Below are positions 9,691 through 19,661 of a stretch of 64,000 nucleotides of DNA, piece by piece. Below the pieces are notes generated by a model. That model ran no database searches. It was not told where the DNA came from and saw nothing but the letters and a program-made list of their open reading frames with translations. Source of the stretch: Neoceratodus forsteri (Eukaryota > Chordata > Ceratodontiformes > Ceratodontidae); contig CM057459.1 of the NCBI GenBank assembly GCA_016271365.2, positions 490,867,501 to 490,931,500 on the forward strand. Reading direction: 5' to 3'. Each line of letters starts with the position of its first letter. The first letter of the stretch is position 1. The position numbers and the translations under genes are program-made.

Positions 9691-9836
9691 AATTCTTAAC
9701 GTGTAATTCAGATCATGTTGTTTATTGTTTGAAGTGTCCATGTGGTCTAATGTACAGTATGTAAAGAAAACCGAGAGAAAAGTAAAGGAATGTATTAGTG
9801 AACATACAGTAAGAGCAAGATCAGATGTGGTTATTT
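9690..9836 (+). pseudogene. Second PLE lineage, GIY-YIG endonuclease remnant
   Basis: With one frame shift the translation reads CNSDHVVYCLKCPCGLMY, then KTERKVKECISEHTVRARSDVVI. This matches the PLE nuclease pattern VVYxxxCPCG..YVGKT.R..K.RI.EH. It differs strongly from the nuclease at 5748-6399, so it comes from another PLE family. No RT is seen next to it; upstream is a LINE tail and downstream (9880) a GC-rich SINE-like block. Confidence 0.6.
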
Positions 9837-9879
9837 AAGTTCACCATAACAAGAACTTTTCTTTACTTTATGTTTTTCC

Positions 9880-10427
9880 TCCTTCTCAGCTGGCAGCAGT
9901 CCTTCTCGGAGTCCAAGGCCGCCCCAACCCATCATCCCTGTCATCTGCCAGGGCTTATCTGTCTCCTGGAATGGGGCCCCATGCTATCCCTTCCCCATGG
10001 TGGAGGCCCCCAGAGTGGACCAACTCCCTTGGAAAGGCTCCATGTGGTACTCCTGGAGCAAGCCTGGGTTGGCTGGGTGTGGAGTTCTGCAGGCCACACA
10101 GAGCTGTCATTGAGCACTGCTGCGTTTTTTCCATTTTTTCCTCTATCCCCCAGGGATGCTGTCTGGCAGGTATGCTCACGTAAGGTATGTGCAATCTTCC
10201 AGCCAATCAGTTGTCCCCAATGGCAGTATTGCATTATTGCCTGCACACCACCCATGATCATCCAGGTGGCAGTATCATGCTGACAGTAATACCCCTTCCC
10301 TCCCAGGAGAAGAGCATCCTATTAGATGCTCATTTCTCCTTCCCCAGTGAGCCCTCCAATGATCCAGGCTCATTCCTGAACCCAGGTCATCAGCATCGGA
10401 AGTAGTAGTGCTACAGCTGTGCCATCA
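9880..10427 (-). mobile_element. tRNA-headed SINE-like element (copy 1)
   Basis: The tRNA-like head is at 10371-10426 on the minus strand: a box-A-like TGGCACAGCTGTAGCAC and a box-B-like GGTTCAGGAATGA. The body to the left is GC-rich with no ORF. Related heads occur at 16010-16085 and 22991-23050, both minus, each followed by CCT/CTCC-rich sequence. Its 5' end abuts the 3' end of the CR1 at 10428. The left limit is uncertain. Confidence 0.5.
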
Positions 10428-10895
10428 ACATATGAGCATATGAACATACGAAACTAAAGGCCCACATGTCTATCAAATCTGCCTGATCGTGCAGCTCTTA
10501 GTTTCATATCACTACAGCTGCCCCACCCCACCCAAACCCCTCCCTTCCTCCTCTTTCCCGGTCCTTCACCCCTTTGTGTTTTTGTCTGTATTAACCCTGC
10601 CCTTGACTCTATCCCAACCCCGCTTAAAGCTATCCACTGTCCTTTGAGCAATTAACTCCTCCAGCAGTGTGTTCCAACCTGCTATCACTCTGTCACTGAA
10701 GTAGTGCCTCCTCATCTCCCTCCTAAACCTTCCCCTTCTGACTGTGCCCCCTAGTGACCCTTCCCCCCTTTAAGTAGAACAATCCTCCATCCCTGACTTT
10801 GTTTATGCCTTTCAAGTACTTAAAGGTCTTTATCATGTCCCCTTTTACCCTTATGTCTTCCAGCAAGTACATGTAGAGCTTTTTCAACCTTTCCC

Positions 10896-12061
10896 CTATG
10901 GCAGCTCCTCTAGTCCCATGATCATTTTTATAGCCCTACGCTGCACCCCCTCCAGTAATCTCACATCCTTTTTAAGGTATGAGCACCAGTACTGTACACA
11001 GTATTCCAAGTGTGGCCTCACCAGTGATCTATACAATGGCAGGACGACCTCCCACTTTTGTGAGGTGTTACCTCTGGCAATGCACCCCAGCATCATATTT
11101 GCTCTTGCTGCAGCTCTCCTACACTGTGCTGATACCTTCATGTCCCCTGTAACTATTACCCCAAGGTCCCTTTTCTCCTCTGAAGCTATTATCTGCACTC
11201 CACCCCAGCCAGTTGCTGTTCTTGGGATTTCTGGCTCGAGGGTGCATGACCTTGTACTTCTAAGCATTAAACCCCAACTGCCACTCCCTAGACCAGTGTT
11301 CAAGTTTAGCTAGATCCTTTCTGACTGCCTACCTCTCTTTCTCATTGTCCACTTTTGCACAAATCTTAGTGTCGTTCGCGAACAGGCAGATCTTACTCTT
11401 GAGCCCCACTGCAATGTCTCCAAAGAAGTCATTGAACAAAACAGGGCCCATCACTGAACCCTCTGGTACTCCACTTGTTACTAACCATGGCATGGATGTC
11501 TCCCCTTTACAATTACCCTCTGTTGTCTGCGTTGCAGACAGCTCTCAATCCACCCCACCGGTTTTCCCCTGCTCCCATGTCCCTCAGCTTGCTCATTAAC
11601 CTCCTGTGCTGCACAGAGTAGAAAGCCTTAATGAAGTCCAGATACAGGACATCCACAGTGTGGCCTTCATCAACCACCCTAGTGATCCAGTCAAAGAAGT
11701 GGATCAGGTTAGTTTGGCAAGATCTTCCCGTGACAAACCCATGCTATCTCTCATCCTGCAGGCCATTGCTATCGAGAAAGGTTATCAACCTCTCCTTCAG
11801 AATGGTCTCCATCAACTTCCCAACTATGGAAGTCAAGCTCACCAGTCTGTAGTTACCCAGTTGGTCCTTGGGTCCACTCTTGTGAAGTGGCACCATGTGA
11901 GCCAGCCTCCAGTCCCTGGGTACATTCCCCATCTCCAAGGAGGTGTTGAACAGGTCTGTCAGAGGTCCTCCCAATAACTCTGCCAGTTCCTTCAGGACCC
12001 TTGGATGTACACCATCTGGTCCTGATGCCTTGTCCACCTGCAAGCCTTTAAGACCCTTCAA
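10896..12061 (-). pseudogene. CR1 reverse transcriptase region
   Basis: RT pieces in two or three frames. KASGPDGVHPRVLKELAELL, PLHKSGPKDQLGNYRLVSLTS and GKLMETILKERLITFL (11744-12061) are the fingers. The palm follows with LFANDTKIC at about 11369-11400, where the catalytic FADD has Asp replaced by Asn. The C-terminal part (10896-11303) reads KRDLGVIVTGDMKVSAQCR, LYRSLVRPHLEYCVQYW and LEGVQRRAIKMIMGLEELP. In a live element this RT copies LINE RNA at the nicked target. The Asn change and frameshifts make it inactive. Confidence 0.85.
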
Positions 12062-12090
12062 AACTCTATCCTCTTGGATGACCTTGTCTG

Positions 12091-13312
12091 TTATCTCTGC
12101 CCCCCACTCTTGCCCCCTTTCCCCTGCGGTATTGGGCCATCCCTTACTTTTGTGAACATCAAGCAGAAATACTCATTGAGTGCACCTGCCTGATCTTCCC
12201 CTTGTTCTGCCCATCCTCCCTCTCTCTTGATTCTAACGATGTCATCGCTACAACTCCTTTTCTCCCTTATGTATTTAAAGAACCCCTTTTCTGCCTCTCT
12301 GATTCCCTGATCCAATTTCAGCTTCTTTGCTGCCTTGGCTGCCCTGATGGACATGGTCACCTCCCTAGATGCCTTTGAGAACACTTCTCTATCCTCCTCA
12401 CCCCTAGATTTTGTGAACTTAATTAAGGCCAATCTTTTTTCCTGCACCTTCCCCTCTGCCTCCTTGTTGAGCCAGCTAGGTTTTTTTGACCTGGACTGCT
12501 TACTCTGAGATTTGGCACACGAGTTTGTGGCCTCATTTAGCCCCTTCCTAATGATCGCCCACTTCTGTTCAGCATCCATCCCTGGGTTAATTTCAGCTAA
12601 ATACCCCTCTAGAATGCTGCCCATTCTGGCAAAACATGCCTTGCTGAAATCCAACATTCTTGTCCTGTTCTTAGCAGATTCCCTCCCAGTGTTGAGGAGA
12701 AACCACACTGAGCAGTGGTTGCTTCCTGCTAGAGGGTCCTGTACTACCACATCCTGGACTTGGTCTCCATTTGTTAGCACCAACTCAGGTATGTTCCCCT
12801 CCCTGGTAGGATCCATCACCCCTTGCACTAAGTAACTCTCTTGGCTAGCCTCCAGAAGCATCTGTTCCCTGGCATGTACTGTAGTTACTGTCTGCCAGTC
12901 AATCCCTGGTAGGTTGAAGTCTTCCACTATAACTGTATTCCCTTTGCCACTGACCTTCCTGATTTGCTCCCCTAGCTCCCTATCCACCTCCTCATTCTGT
13001 GAGGGTGGTCTGTACACCACCCCCATTCTGAGTTTCTTACCTTTAGGGTTTTGGAGCAATAACTGTCTGACTTCTGGCCTCCTCTTGTCCCCTTCCTCCC
13101 CGTTACACGGTATCCCCTCTCTGACATAAATAGCCACCCTTCCCCCCCTTCTCTCCCTGATCCCTGCGGAACACCTTGTATGCCAGAATTGTGAGATCCC
13201 AGTCATGGTATTGGGTGTCCCAGGTCTCTGAGGTGGTGGCAATATCTACCTCCCCCTCTGCCATAATTGCCTGGAACTCTTTCACCTTGTTTGCTAAGCT
13301 CCTTGCATTCAA
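12091..13312 (-). pseudogene. CR1 ORF2 N-terminal endonuclease and linker
   Basis: An apurinic/apyrimidinic-type endonuclease, which nicks target DNA to prime reverse transcription. 13103-13312 gives the start (LNARSLANKVKEF, TSETWD). A frameshift near 13240 leads into an open 383-codon frame (12091-13242) with GGRVAIYV, VVYRPPSQNE, VEDFNLPGIDW (usual GDFN has Gly replaced by Glu) and SNHCSVWF (usual SDH with Asp replaced by Asn). The second half is the linker to RT, with basic KKPSWLNKEAEGKVQEKR and GFFKYIREKRS, then ALNEYFCLMF. Two substitutions in core motifs suggest loss of nuclease activity. Confidence 0.85.
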
Positions 13313-13647
13313 GGATACTACAGTCCACCTTGTGTCCTGCCCCTCCTCTTCCCATCTCTCCCCCTTCCACTTTTGTCTTGGTAACTTCCCCTCATTCTCC
13401 TCCTACCTCTCTCGAGGCAAGGCCTTCCAGTCTTCCCTGGAAGGTTCCTCCTCCCTCCCTCCTATTCAACTTAGCCTCTCCCCCCTCCTCAGTTTAAATC
13501 TATGTTGTTTTTATTGTACTTCTCCAGCCCCTGTGTGAATGCCCTTGTACTCTCAATGTTGAGATGCAGCCTATCCATGCAATAAAGCCCCTTATTGTTC
13601 CATGTCTCACCCCACCCCCCTACTACCCCATACCCCATTTCTGCACA

Positions 13648-14169
13648 TCAATCCTTCAGCCACCCATTAAACTCCTGTATTCTTAGCTTTCTCACTGTGC
13701 TTGCTCTAGGTACCGGGAGTACCTCGGAGAACATCACTGAGCTTTCCACCCGATAGCAGATTCCCCCCACTTCCCTGAACCTCTCCTGCACTTCTTCCAC
13801 TTTACTGCCCTCTAGGTCGCTTGTTCCTAGTTGCACAATGATATAAGGCTTCTCTCCCACCCTCTCCACACATTTCTGAATGCACTGCCCTACTCTCCCC
13901 ACTGTCATACCAGGTATACACTCCACCCAGGTTCGGCTTTTCCTTGCTCCCTTACCTCCCCATCTCACCTCCCTGAGCATAGAATCCCCTAATACAAGTA
14001 CCCGCTCCACCATCCCTTGCACTTCCTCCATGGTTTGCCCTCCTATGAACCTCTTTTCCTCAGTGTCCTCTGCTGTCATACCCTGCCCTTCCCCCTCCTT
14101 TCTCCTCCAATTGTGCCTCCACCTTCTCTTCTCCTCCTCCGTCCTTTCTGTGCTCTCTCCCTTCCCCAA
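13648..14169 (-). pseudogene. CR1 ORF1 with SGNH-type esterase domain
   Basis: About 173 open codons. An acidic/basic N-terminal stretch (TERTEEEKRRWRHNWRRK) leads to VLVLGDSMLREV, the GDS block of SGNH hydrolases, then WVECIPGMTVGRVGQCI and YIIVQLGTSDLEGS, the block that normally reads GTND. CR1 and related L2 ORF1 proteins are known to carry such an esterase; its role in retrotransposition is not settled. The Asn to Ser change in the third block, and no obvious DxxH block, argue that this copy is not active. The upstream ORF1 part lies in other frames. Confidence 0.7.
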
Positions 14170-14189
14170 CCACTCCCCTTACACTACTT

Positions 14190-14923
14190 TTACCTCATCC
14201 CACTGCCCCTTGCAATGTGCCCCCCCCCAGCATGTTTTGGCCTTCCTCCCCCTTTGTTTAGTGTGTTTGTGCCAACTTGATCTACTTCCTTGCCCCTCCC
14301 CACTTTTACACCACCGTCTCCCCTCTCTCCTTGTACTGTATATTCCCCCTTTCCCTCCTGGTCACCTGACTCTTGTTCTATGGTGGCTTCCCCAACATCC
14401 TGCTCTCTTTCGTCAACCAGTACTGCATACCTGTTTGTTGTCTCCAAGCTCCTGCCCCTGCCCTCCCCTGAAATCCCTTCCTGCCTCTACTTACCCTGAA
14501 CCTCTTTCCTACTTCCTCTCTATCTACCTGTATTCCCTAGCACCTGCCAGCAACCCCTTTTGGTGCTCCCAGGGCCCTGTGGACTTGGTCCCCCTGGCTA
14601 AGCACTCCCTTCCAGCCCGTGGCAGCCTGGTCTGTCCTGCAATGGAACTCTCCCTGCCCCTGTGCCCCATCTCCTCCTCAACCCCTTATACCTGTCCCCT
14701 CCCCCCCAGTTCCTGTATCAAGCTATCTCCAGCATAAGTTGTCTGAACATCCTGCATACTGGACAACCACCCACCTTCCACCAGGTTCCCAGAAACAGTG
14801 TTGCTGCCACCCATTGCAGCTCACAACCCTCCCAGCCTCCCAGTGCCCCCAACCCCTGTTATCCCAACCTCTCCACTCCACCCCTCCATTCCCCCACCTG
14901 CCTCCTTGCCCTGGCCTCCACAT
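14190..14923 (-). pseudogene. CR1 ORF1 upstream part
   Basis: The minus-strand frame 14190-14447 begins TTNRYAVLVDE, resembling the NRFxVLxDE box found before the esterase in CR1 ORF1 proteins, followed by a Gly/Glu-rich linker. 14723-14923 gives another short Trp/Gly-rich piece. I cannot recognise a full zinc finger. The plus-strand frame over the same DNA (13880-14737) is Pro/Ser/Leu-rich shadow. Confidence 0.5.
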
Positions 14924-15348
14924 CCTCCCGTCTTAGTCTCCAAATATTCCCCAGCTCTTTACAATTGCATCTGTATGTCTATAAGGGCTGTAAACCAACA
15001 GTACTGCCCAAAAACTCTTAATCTCTCTCCTTCTGTAGGGACTTACAGCTTCTCTCACCTCCTCTTGTATGTGCCCTTTGGACCTAGTTACTGGCTACAC
15101 CCTTCGTAATTCTGCCTATATATCAGCTAGGCTACTGCTTGTGCTGCACAACTGTTCCTGCCTCTTTAAGTAGGTGTTGCCTGGCCCTCCACTATAAAGG
15201 CAGTGCACCTGGAGGTGGTTGGGGAATGGGGGTGGGTGGGGGGTTAGCTCCTTTGGTACACAGTGTCTACAAAAACAATCAGGTAAATAAAGACATACTT
15301 CTATAAATTACGGGGCCAAAATACAGCTCTAGTTCAACATACCAGCAA

Positions 15349-15556
15349 ACAGTTTCTCCTACTCCTACTAACACAAAATGGGGACACCAAATGAAGGTCT
15401 GTTAGGCACACACTTGAATTTCAACCTTCACTAATCCCCTGTTGAAATGTGATACCTGCAGTTAAGATACAAACCTCAGTCAATTTTAAACACTCACCCA
15501 CCTTCCAGAAAACAGTTTCTCCTACTCCTACTCCTGCTCACACAAAATGGAGACAT
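15349..15556. repeat. Tandem repeat in CR1 5' region (about 160 bp period)
   Basis: AACAGTTTCTCCTACTCCTA followed by ACACAAAATGG.GACA occurs at about 15349-15389 and again at 15510-15556. The spacing is about 160 bp, with one and a fraction units. It lies upstream of ORF1 and may be a repeated 5'UTR/promoter unit, as known for several LINEs. Confidence 0.5.
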
Positions 15557-15919
15557 CAACATTTTTTAATCAGTATTCTATCTCCTGTTGTCACCCATCC
15601 TGCTCCCTTCCAGACCAGTCCTCCCAGCCCAATCACCGGTCTTCTCTGCATCTCACTCAAGCTCTAATTGCCCTCTGCCACAGGACCCAGAGTATCCCAG
15701 AAGCTGGTGTAGGGCCTGCAGGATAATGGGCCAACACCCAGCCAGGGTTGGGGTTTTTCCACCATTTACTCCCCCAAGACCCACAGTGTGTGCAATGATG
15801 CATTATGCATACTTCACCTTCATGGTGACACCCCTGGCATTCTGCAGGTGGGATTCTTTTCCCTTACATTCCACTGTTCTGACAACCAAATTCCTCCAGG
15901 TGGCTGCCACTTAGCAGCA

Positions 15920-16090
15920 TGTGTGTACCACCCTCTCCAAAGAAGGGGAGCTGTCCTATGGACACTTAATCCTCCTTCCTCCCAGCCAGCCCCCCGAGTG
16001 ACCATGTCCATTCTTGAACCTGGTCACCTGTGTTTAGGTGATGTGACAACCAGTGCCTCAGCCCACCGCACTAAACCAATGGGACAGTCT
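15920..16090 (-). mobile_element. tRNA-headed SINE-like element (copy 2)
   Basis: On the minus strand 16090-16010 reads as a tRNA-like head: TTTAGTGCGGTGGGCTGAGG (box A region), then GGTCACCAGGTTCAAGAATGG-like box B. GC-rich body to the left. Similar heads are at 10371-10426 and 22991-23050. Body length is uncertain; 15590-15920 may belong to it. Confidence 0.5.
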
Positions 16091-16723
16091 TAGAGAAATA
16101 TTTTTTAAATGAAAACACAGAATTTCCAGTCTAAGATTTCTGGCTATTGATCAGGTTGAAAACTCATGGAGAGGCAGAGATTGGGATAAATTGCTTCTTA
16201 GGAGGCTAGCTTGGTGGATTGGCAAACTCAATCCTACAAATAAAAGATACGGTGCGAATGAAGAAATAGTTGGCTGGGTTTCATGAGTAGTAAACCTATT
16301 CACTATTTTTAAAAGTTTTACTTTTTTATGGTTTAGCACTGAGATTTCTCCTCCGAGCCCGTTTAAAATGTAATAATGTTAACTAAAAAGAAGCTATTTA
16401 CTATTAAGCAATCCTATATCTCTGTGCGGACAGCTATTAACTGTTCTCTCCCTTATCCCTAGCTCTTAGTTCTGCTGATCCCCCTTTTCTGTGGTGCCTG
16501 CAATCTTAAGACTCCGAGATGTATTTCCTTGCCTGTCTTGCCATTTCTCTATGGATGTTGTATCTCACTACCACTTACCTCTCTCTATGTGAAGGCCCCT
16601 TGGAGTTACATAACTCTTATGACTATACCTATACTATGACTATACCTACTCTAACCTCATTGCCTCAGGGCAAACTAACTTCTGTCCCCTCTGGTGCTTC
16701 CCATCTAAATCCCTGAGGCTTGC

Positions 16724-17817
16724 TTGTCACATAACTCAAACACTCATACCACCCCTCCCCCAAAAGTATCTAGTAGGAAAGGCTGGCTGCGTTGCCTTAT
16801 CTGGTTCTTAATCCTCCTTAACCTTCTTGCTGGATGCATTGAACTGAACCCTGGACCTGCTACCCATCAGTCATTTAGCCCTTCCTCCTGGTCCTCTTTT
16901 AAGGGCCTCAAATTTGCACATCTTACTGTTCGAAGTCTCCTGCCTAATCATGCTGAACTCACCGCCTGGATTACCCACTACAACCCTGATGTTTTGTGCC
17001 TCACGGAAACATGGTTAATGCCTACTACCCTGACTCAGCCTGTGCACTCCCTAATTTCAGCCTACAGCATCGTGATTGCACTGGTCATAAATGTGGGGGC
17101 TGCCTATTGTTGTATTACAAAAGTCACCTCAATATATCACTAGTCCCATATGATGTTCCACCTTCCATAACCTGTGAATTCCTTCATGGGCTACTCCTCC
17201 TAGGGAATACCAAAAAAATCTATGTATTCTGTGTTTACAACCCTCCGAAGCAGGGTATTAAAGGGTTCTCTTATCTGCTTGATAGTATTAGCCCCAAGGT
17301 CTCCACAAATGAGGCACTTATATTTAATGACTTCAACCTAAATTGGTCTGGGTCAATGTCAAACAGTATGAACCACTGCTGGCTGCCCTTGGCCTTACCC
17401 AACTCCTTAATGAACCAATGCAACCCCCCCCCCCGAGGTAAAGGTTCACTCCTGGATTGGATTCTAACAAAGCAGCCTGACAATATCTCTGACTCTGGGA
17501 TCTTTCCTGATTTGATATCTGACCATTTCCTTACTTACTATGTTTGGAGAGTCTTCTCCCCTGAAGTGCCTCACAAAATTATACAAGTGAGAGATTTCTT
17601 CCACTTTATCCTTGAACTCTTTCTTCACGATCTTGCACTCAATTGGTCCCCGGTGCTCTTTGTTACTGAGCTCACAGCTGCTCATGATAACCTCCTTAAC
17701 ATCCCCCCTCTGCAAAATAAACATGCCCCCTGTGTCAGGAGGAGGGTTAGAGGTGCTGTTACCAAATGGCTGAATGGCAACCTACTTTCTCTCATGAAAG
17801 CTAGAGATAAATACTAG
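16724..17817 (+). pseudogene. LINE ORF with 2A-like N-terminus and AP endonuclease
   Basis: Frame 16724-17143: a basic start, a hydrophobic stretch (WFLILLNLLAG) and CIELNPGP at 16835-16858, which fits the 2A pattern DxExNPGP except that Cys replaces Asp. Then FKGLKFAHLTVRSLLPNHAEL and PDVLCLTETWL, the endonuclease start. After a frameshift near 17040, frame 16996-17817 continues with IYVFCVYNPPKQG, NDFNLNWSG (usual GDFN), LLDWILT and SDHFLTYYV, then the linker start KWLNGNLLSLMKARDKY. 2A-like sequences at the front of CR1, L2, Rex1 and Crack ORFs are reported in other animals; they cause ribosome skipping or act as signal sequences. Confidence 0.75.
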
Positions 17818-17892
17818 GGTAAATTTAAAACCACAAACGATTTATCTAATTATCATGAATACAGACCTACCGGTCGCACTCTTAATAGCATA

Positions 17893-18320
17893 TGACATTA
17901 TGGCTAAACAGCTACAGCATAGTCCAAAACCGCTACTGGTGCAATACCGCATATACTGTTGTACACGGTATTGCACAAGTAGTGCTCTCCCAGGCAAAGG
18001 ATATGACCTCTGCTGGGAGTGGGTTCTGCTGGGCAGCTGCCGTGGCTCACAGGACTGAGCCAAAGCAGTCGGAACCCAGGCGCTGCGCCTGGGACCAGTT
18101 TTGATTCCCAGTCCCAGAATCTTTCATTTTTTACACTTTTGTGCTCTCCGAGTTGACCCCCCCCAGAGTTGAGAATCTTTAGTGGGGGGGGGGAGTTCAG
18201 GGGGGCAGAAAAAAGACGTGTGCCTCATGGCAGAAATTGCACTATATTGGCTGCGCGATTTTGCCATGAGACATAATGTCTTGCGACATTACAACCCCAT
18301 GCCGAATTCAGAAGGCTCTG
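17893..18320 (+). mobile_element. Hairpin-bearing SINE-like insertion in the LINE
   Basis: It separates two parts of the LINE linker (SNYHEYRP.. and AKKAI..). It contains a perfect 11-bp inverted repeat, GTGCAATACCG (17939-17949) and CGGTATTGCAC (17967-17977). A tRNA-like head follows at 18031-18112 (CCGTGGCTCACAGGACTGAG, then a box-B-like TTTTGATTCCCAG), with C- and G-runs at 18158-18200. No ORF. Exact ends and target duplication were not resolved. Confidence 0.5.
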
Positions 18321-18324
18321 TAAT

Positions 18325-19345
18325 GACTGCAAAAAAAGCCATATGAGCTGCTAAGAGTGAATACTGCACAACCACCTTACTGTCCTCTGCCAGGGATCCA
18401 TGGAATTTTTGGTGCACTATTAAAACTGTATTTGGAGGCTACAGCAGGTGATACACTGTGGACATGATTGTTGGAGGCAAAAACTGTAACAATGCTGCTA
18501 CCATTTCTAATGCCTTTAACACCCAGTTCTCTGATCTATCGGCTTATACCTCCCTGTTTGCAACTGATAATGCTCTGTCATGTACCCTCATAAGTACCTC
18601 CATACTAGAATCACCATACTGCCCCCTTTCTATCTTAAATCAATCTCTGTGAGAGAGACTTACAAACTATTCACTGGCCTTTCTGCTTTCATGACTGTTG
18701 GTCACGACAACATAGAACCTAAACTCCTAAAGACTGAGACCCCTTGATTGCGCTCCCCATCTCCCACATTCTTAATCTATCCCTTACTACTGGAGTTGTC
18801 CCACCAATCTGGAAAGTAGATAGGGTGGTATCTGTTTTTAAGCAGGGTGATCAGAAATGCATAGAAAACTACTGGCCCATAGCCATTCTGTTTGCAAGAT
18901 ATTGGAAAAGGTAGTAAAGGTACAGCTGACTGATTACTTGACTAACTATACCTTACTGTCCCCAGAGCAATACAGATTTCACAAGGGTCATAGTACTGGT
19001 ACAGTCCTTGCTAAGGCAATGTCCAAAATTAGGACTGCCATGGACCATGGCATGTTGTCAGGGGCAATCTTTGTGGACCTCTTCAATTTAGTAGATCACA
19101 CCCTACTCTGCGTTAAGCTTCACTCCCTTGACATGTATGTTCCAGCTCTTTACTGGTTCTCCAACTATTTCACTGACAGGCTACAACCTGTTAAGTATAA
19201 TAGAGTTTTCTCAGAACCTGTTCCTTTTTAAGGTTGGTGTTACCCAGGGGTCCATCTTAAGCCGTGTCCTATTCTCCCTGTTTATTAATGACTTCCTGTT
19301 GAACCCTACTCATAGAAACATGACTCTATATACTGATGATGGTAT
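18325..19345 (+). pseudogene. 2A-type LINE linker and RT N-terminal half
   Basis: Linker residues SEYCTTTLLSSA.DPWNFWCTIKTVFGG (18350-18440) are followed by RT. 18857-19231 gives HSVCKILEKVVKVQLTDYL, LLSPEQYRFHKGHSTGTVL and AIFVDLFNLVDHTLL (motif A, usual DLSKAFD altered). 19233-19345 in the next frame gives GVTQGSILSRVLFSLFIND and LYTDDG, the catalytic YxDD. The sequence is cut at 19345 by an insertion just after the two Asp residues. Confidence 0.75.
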
Positions 19346-19661
19346 ACCATCACTGCAGCGACTCCCCGACAGTGAAGACCATCACAGCGACAGGATTTGT
19401 GCAAAATCCACATGTCGCTGGGGTGGTCTCAGTACAGCCAGGGGACTGCCTCTCAGGGTGCTTCGCGCCCCCCCAGGTCCAGCTCCAACTCGGATTTGGA
19501 ATCCTAGAGACTGGGGAGTGTGGGGGGGTGGAGCCACCCACATGGGGGTTCAGTGGGAACAGCCCAGATGGAAACACAGAGGCATCCCCGACACCACATT
19601 GCCGACACTCGGCAATGAGGCTGTCACTGCCGGGGATGTCTTCATGTCCGCCGTTGCTTTC
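19345..19661. mobile_element. Palindromic GC-rich insertion inside the RT
   Basis: About 315 bp, much more GC-rich than the LINE around it, inserted right after the TDD codons. Near its right end is a strong hairpin: CATTGCCGA (19597-19605), CAC loop, TCGGCAATG (19609-19617), enclosed by CATCCCCG (19583-19590) and CGGGGATG (19631-19638). The left end CGACTCCCCGACAGTGAAGA resembles the reverse complement of the right end. No ORF. It may be a foldback MITE or a SINE; GGTAT occurs at both edges. Confidence 0.55.

Larger units (their letters stand above)
10428..15560 (-). mobile_element. CR1 LINE, nearly full length
   Basis: Minus-strand element with, from its 5' end: an untranslated region containing a tandem repeat (15350-15556), ORF1 pieces with an esterase domain (13648-14923), endonuclease (12091-13312), RT (10896-12061) and a 3'UTR ending in GTATGTTCATATGCTCATATG, similar to the ATG-repeat tails of CR1. 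Frames are broken, and the FADD motif reads FANDT near 11370-11390. It is the longest CR1 in the window. Confidence 0.85.

Noticed and set aside
9825..10283. A 152-codon plus-strand frame with a hydrophobic start
   Set aside because: It fuses the PLE nuclease scrap to a GC-rich SINE-like block; no consistent domain.
13880..14737. A 285-codon plus-strand open frame rich in Pro, Ser and Leu
   Set aside because: It is the antisense of CR1 ORF1 (esterase on the minus strand) and has no recognisable domain.
18031..18112. A possible tRNA gene (also 10371-10426, 16010-16085, 22991-23050, 32905-32957)
   Set aside because: No complete cloverleaf with anticodon arm; box A/B with GC-rich or CORE bodies fit SINE heads.
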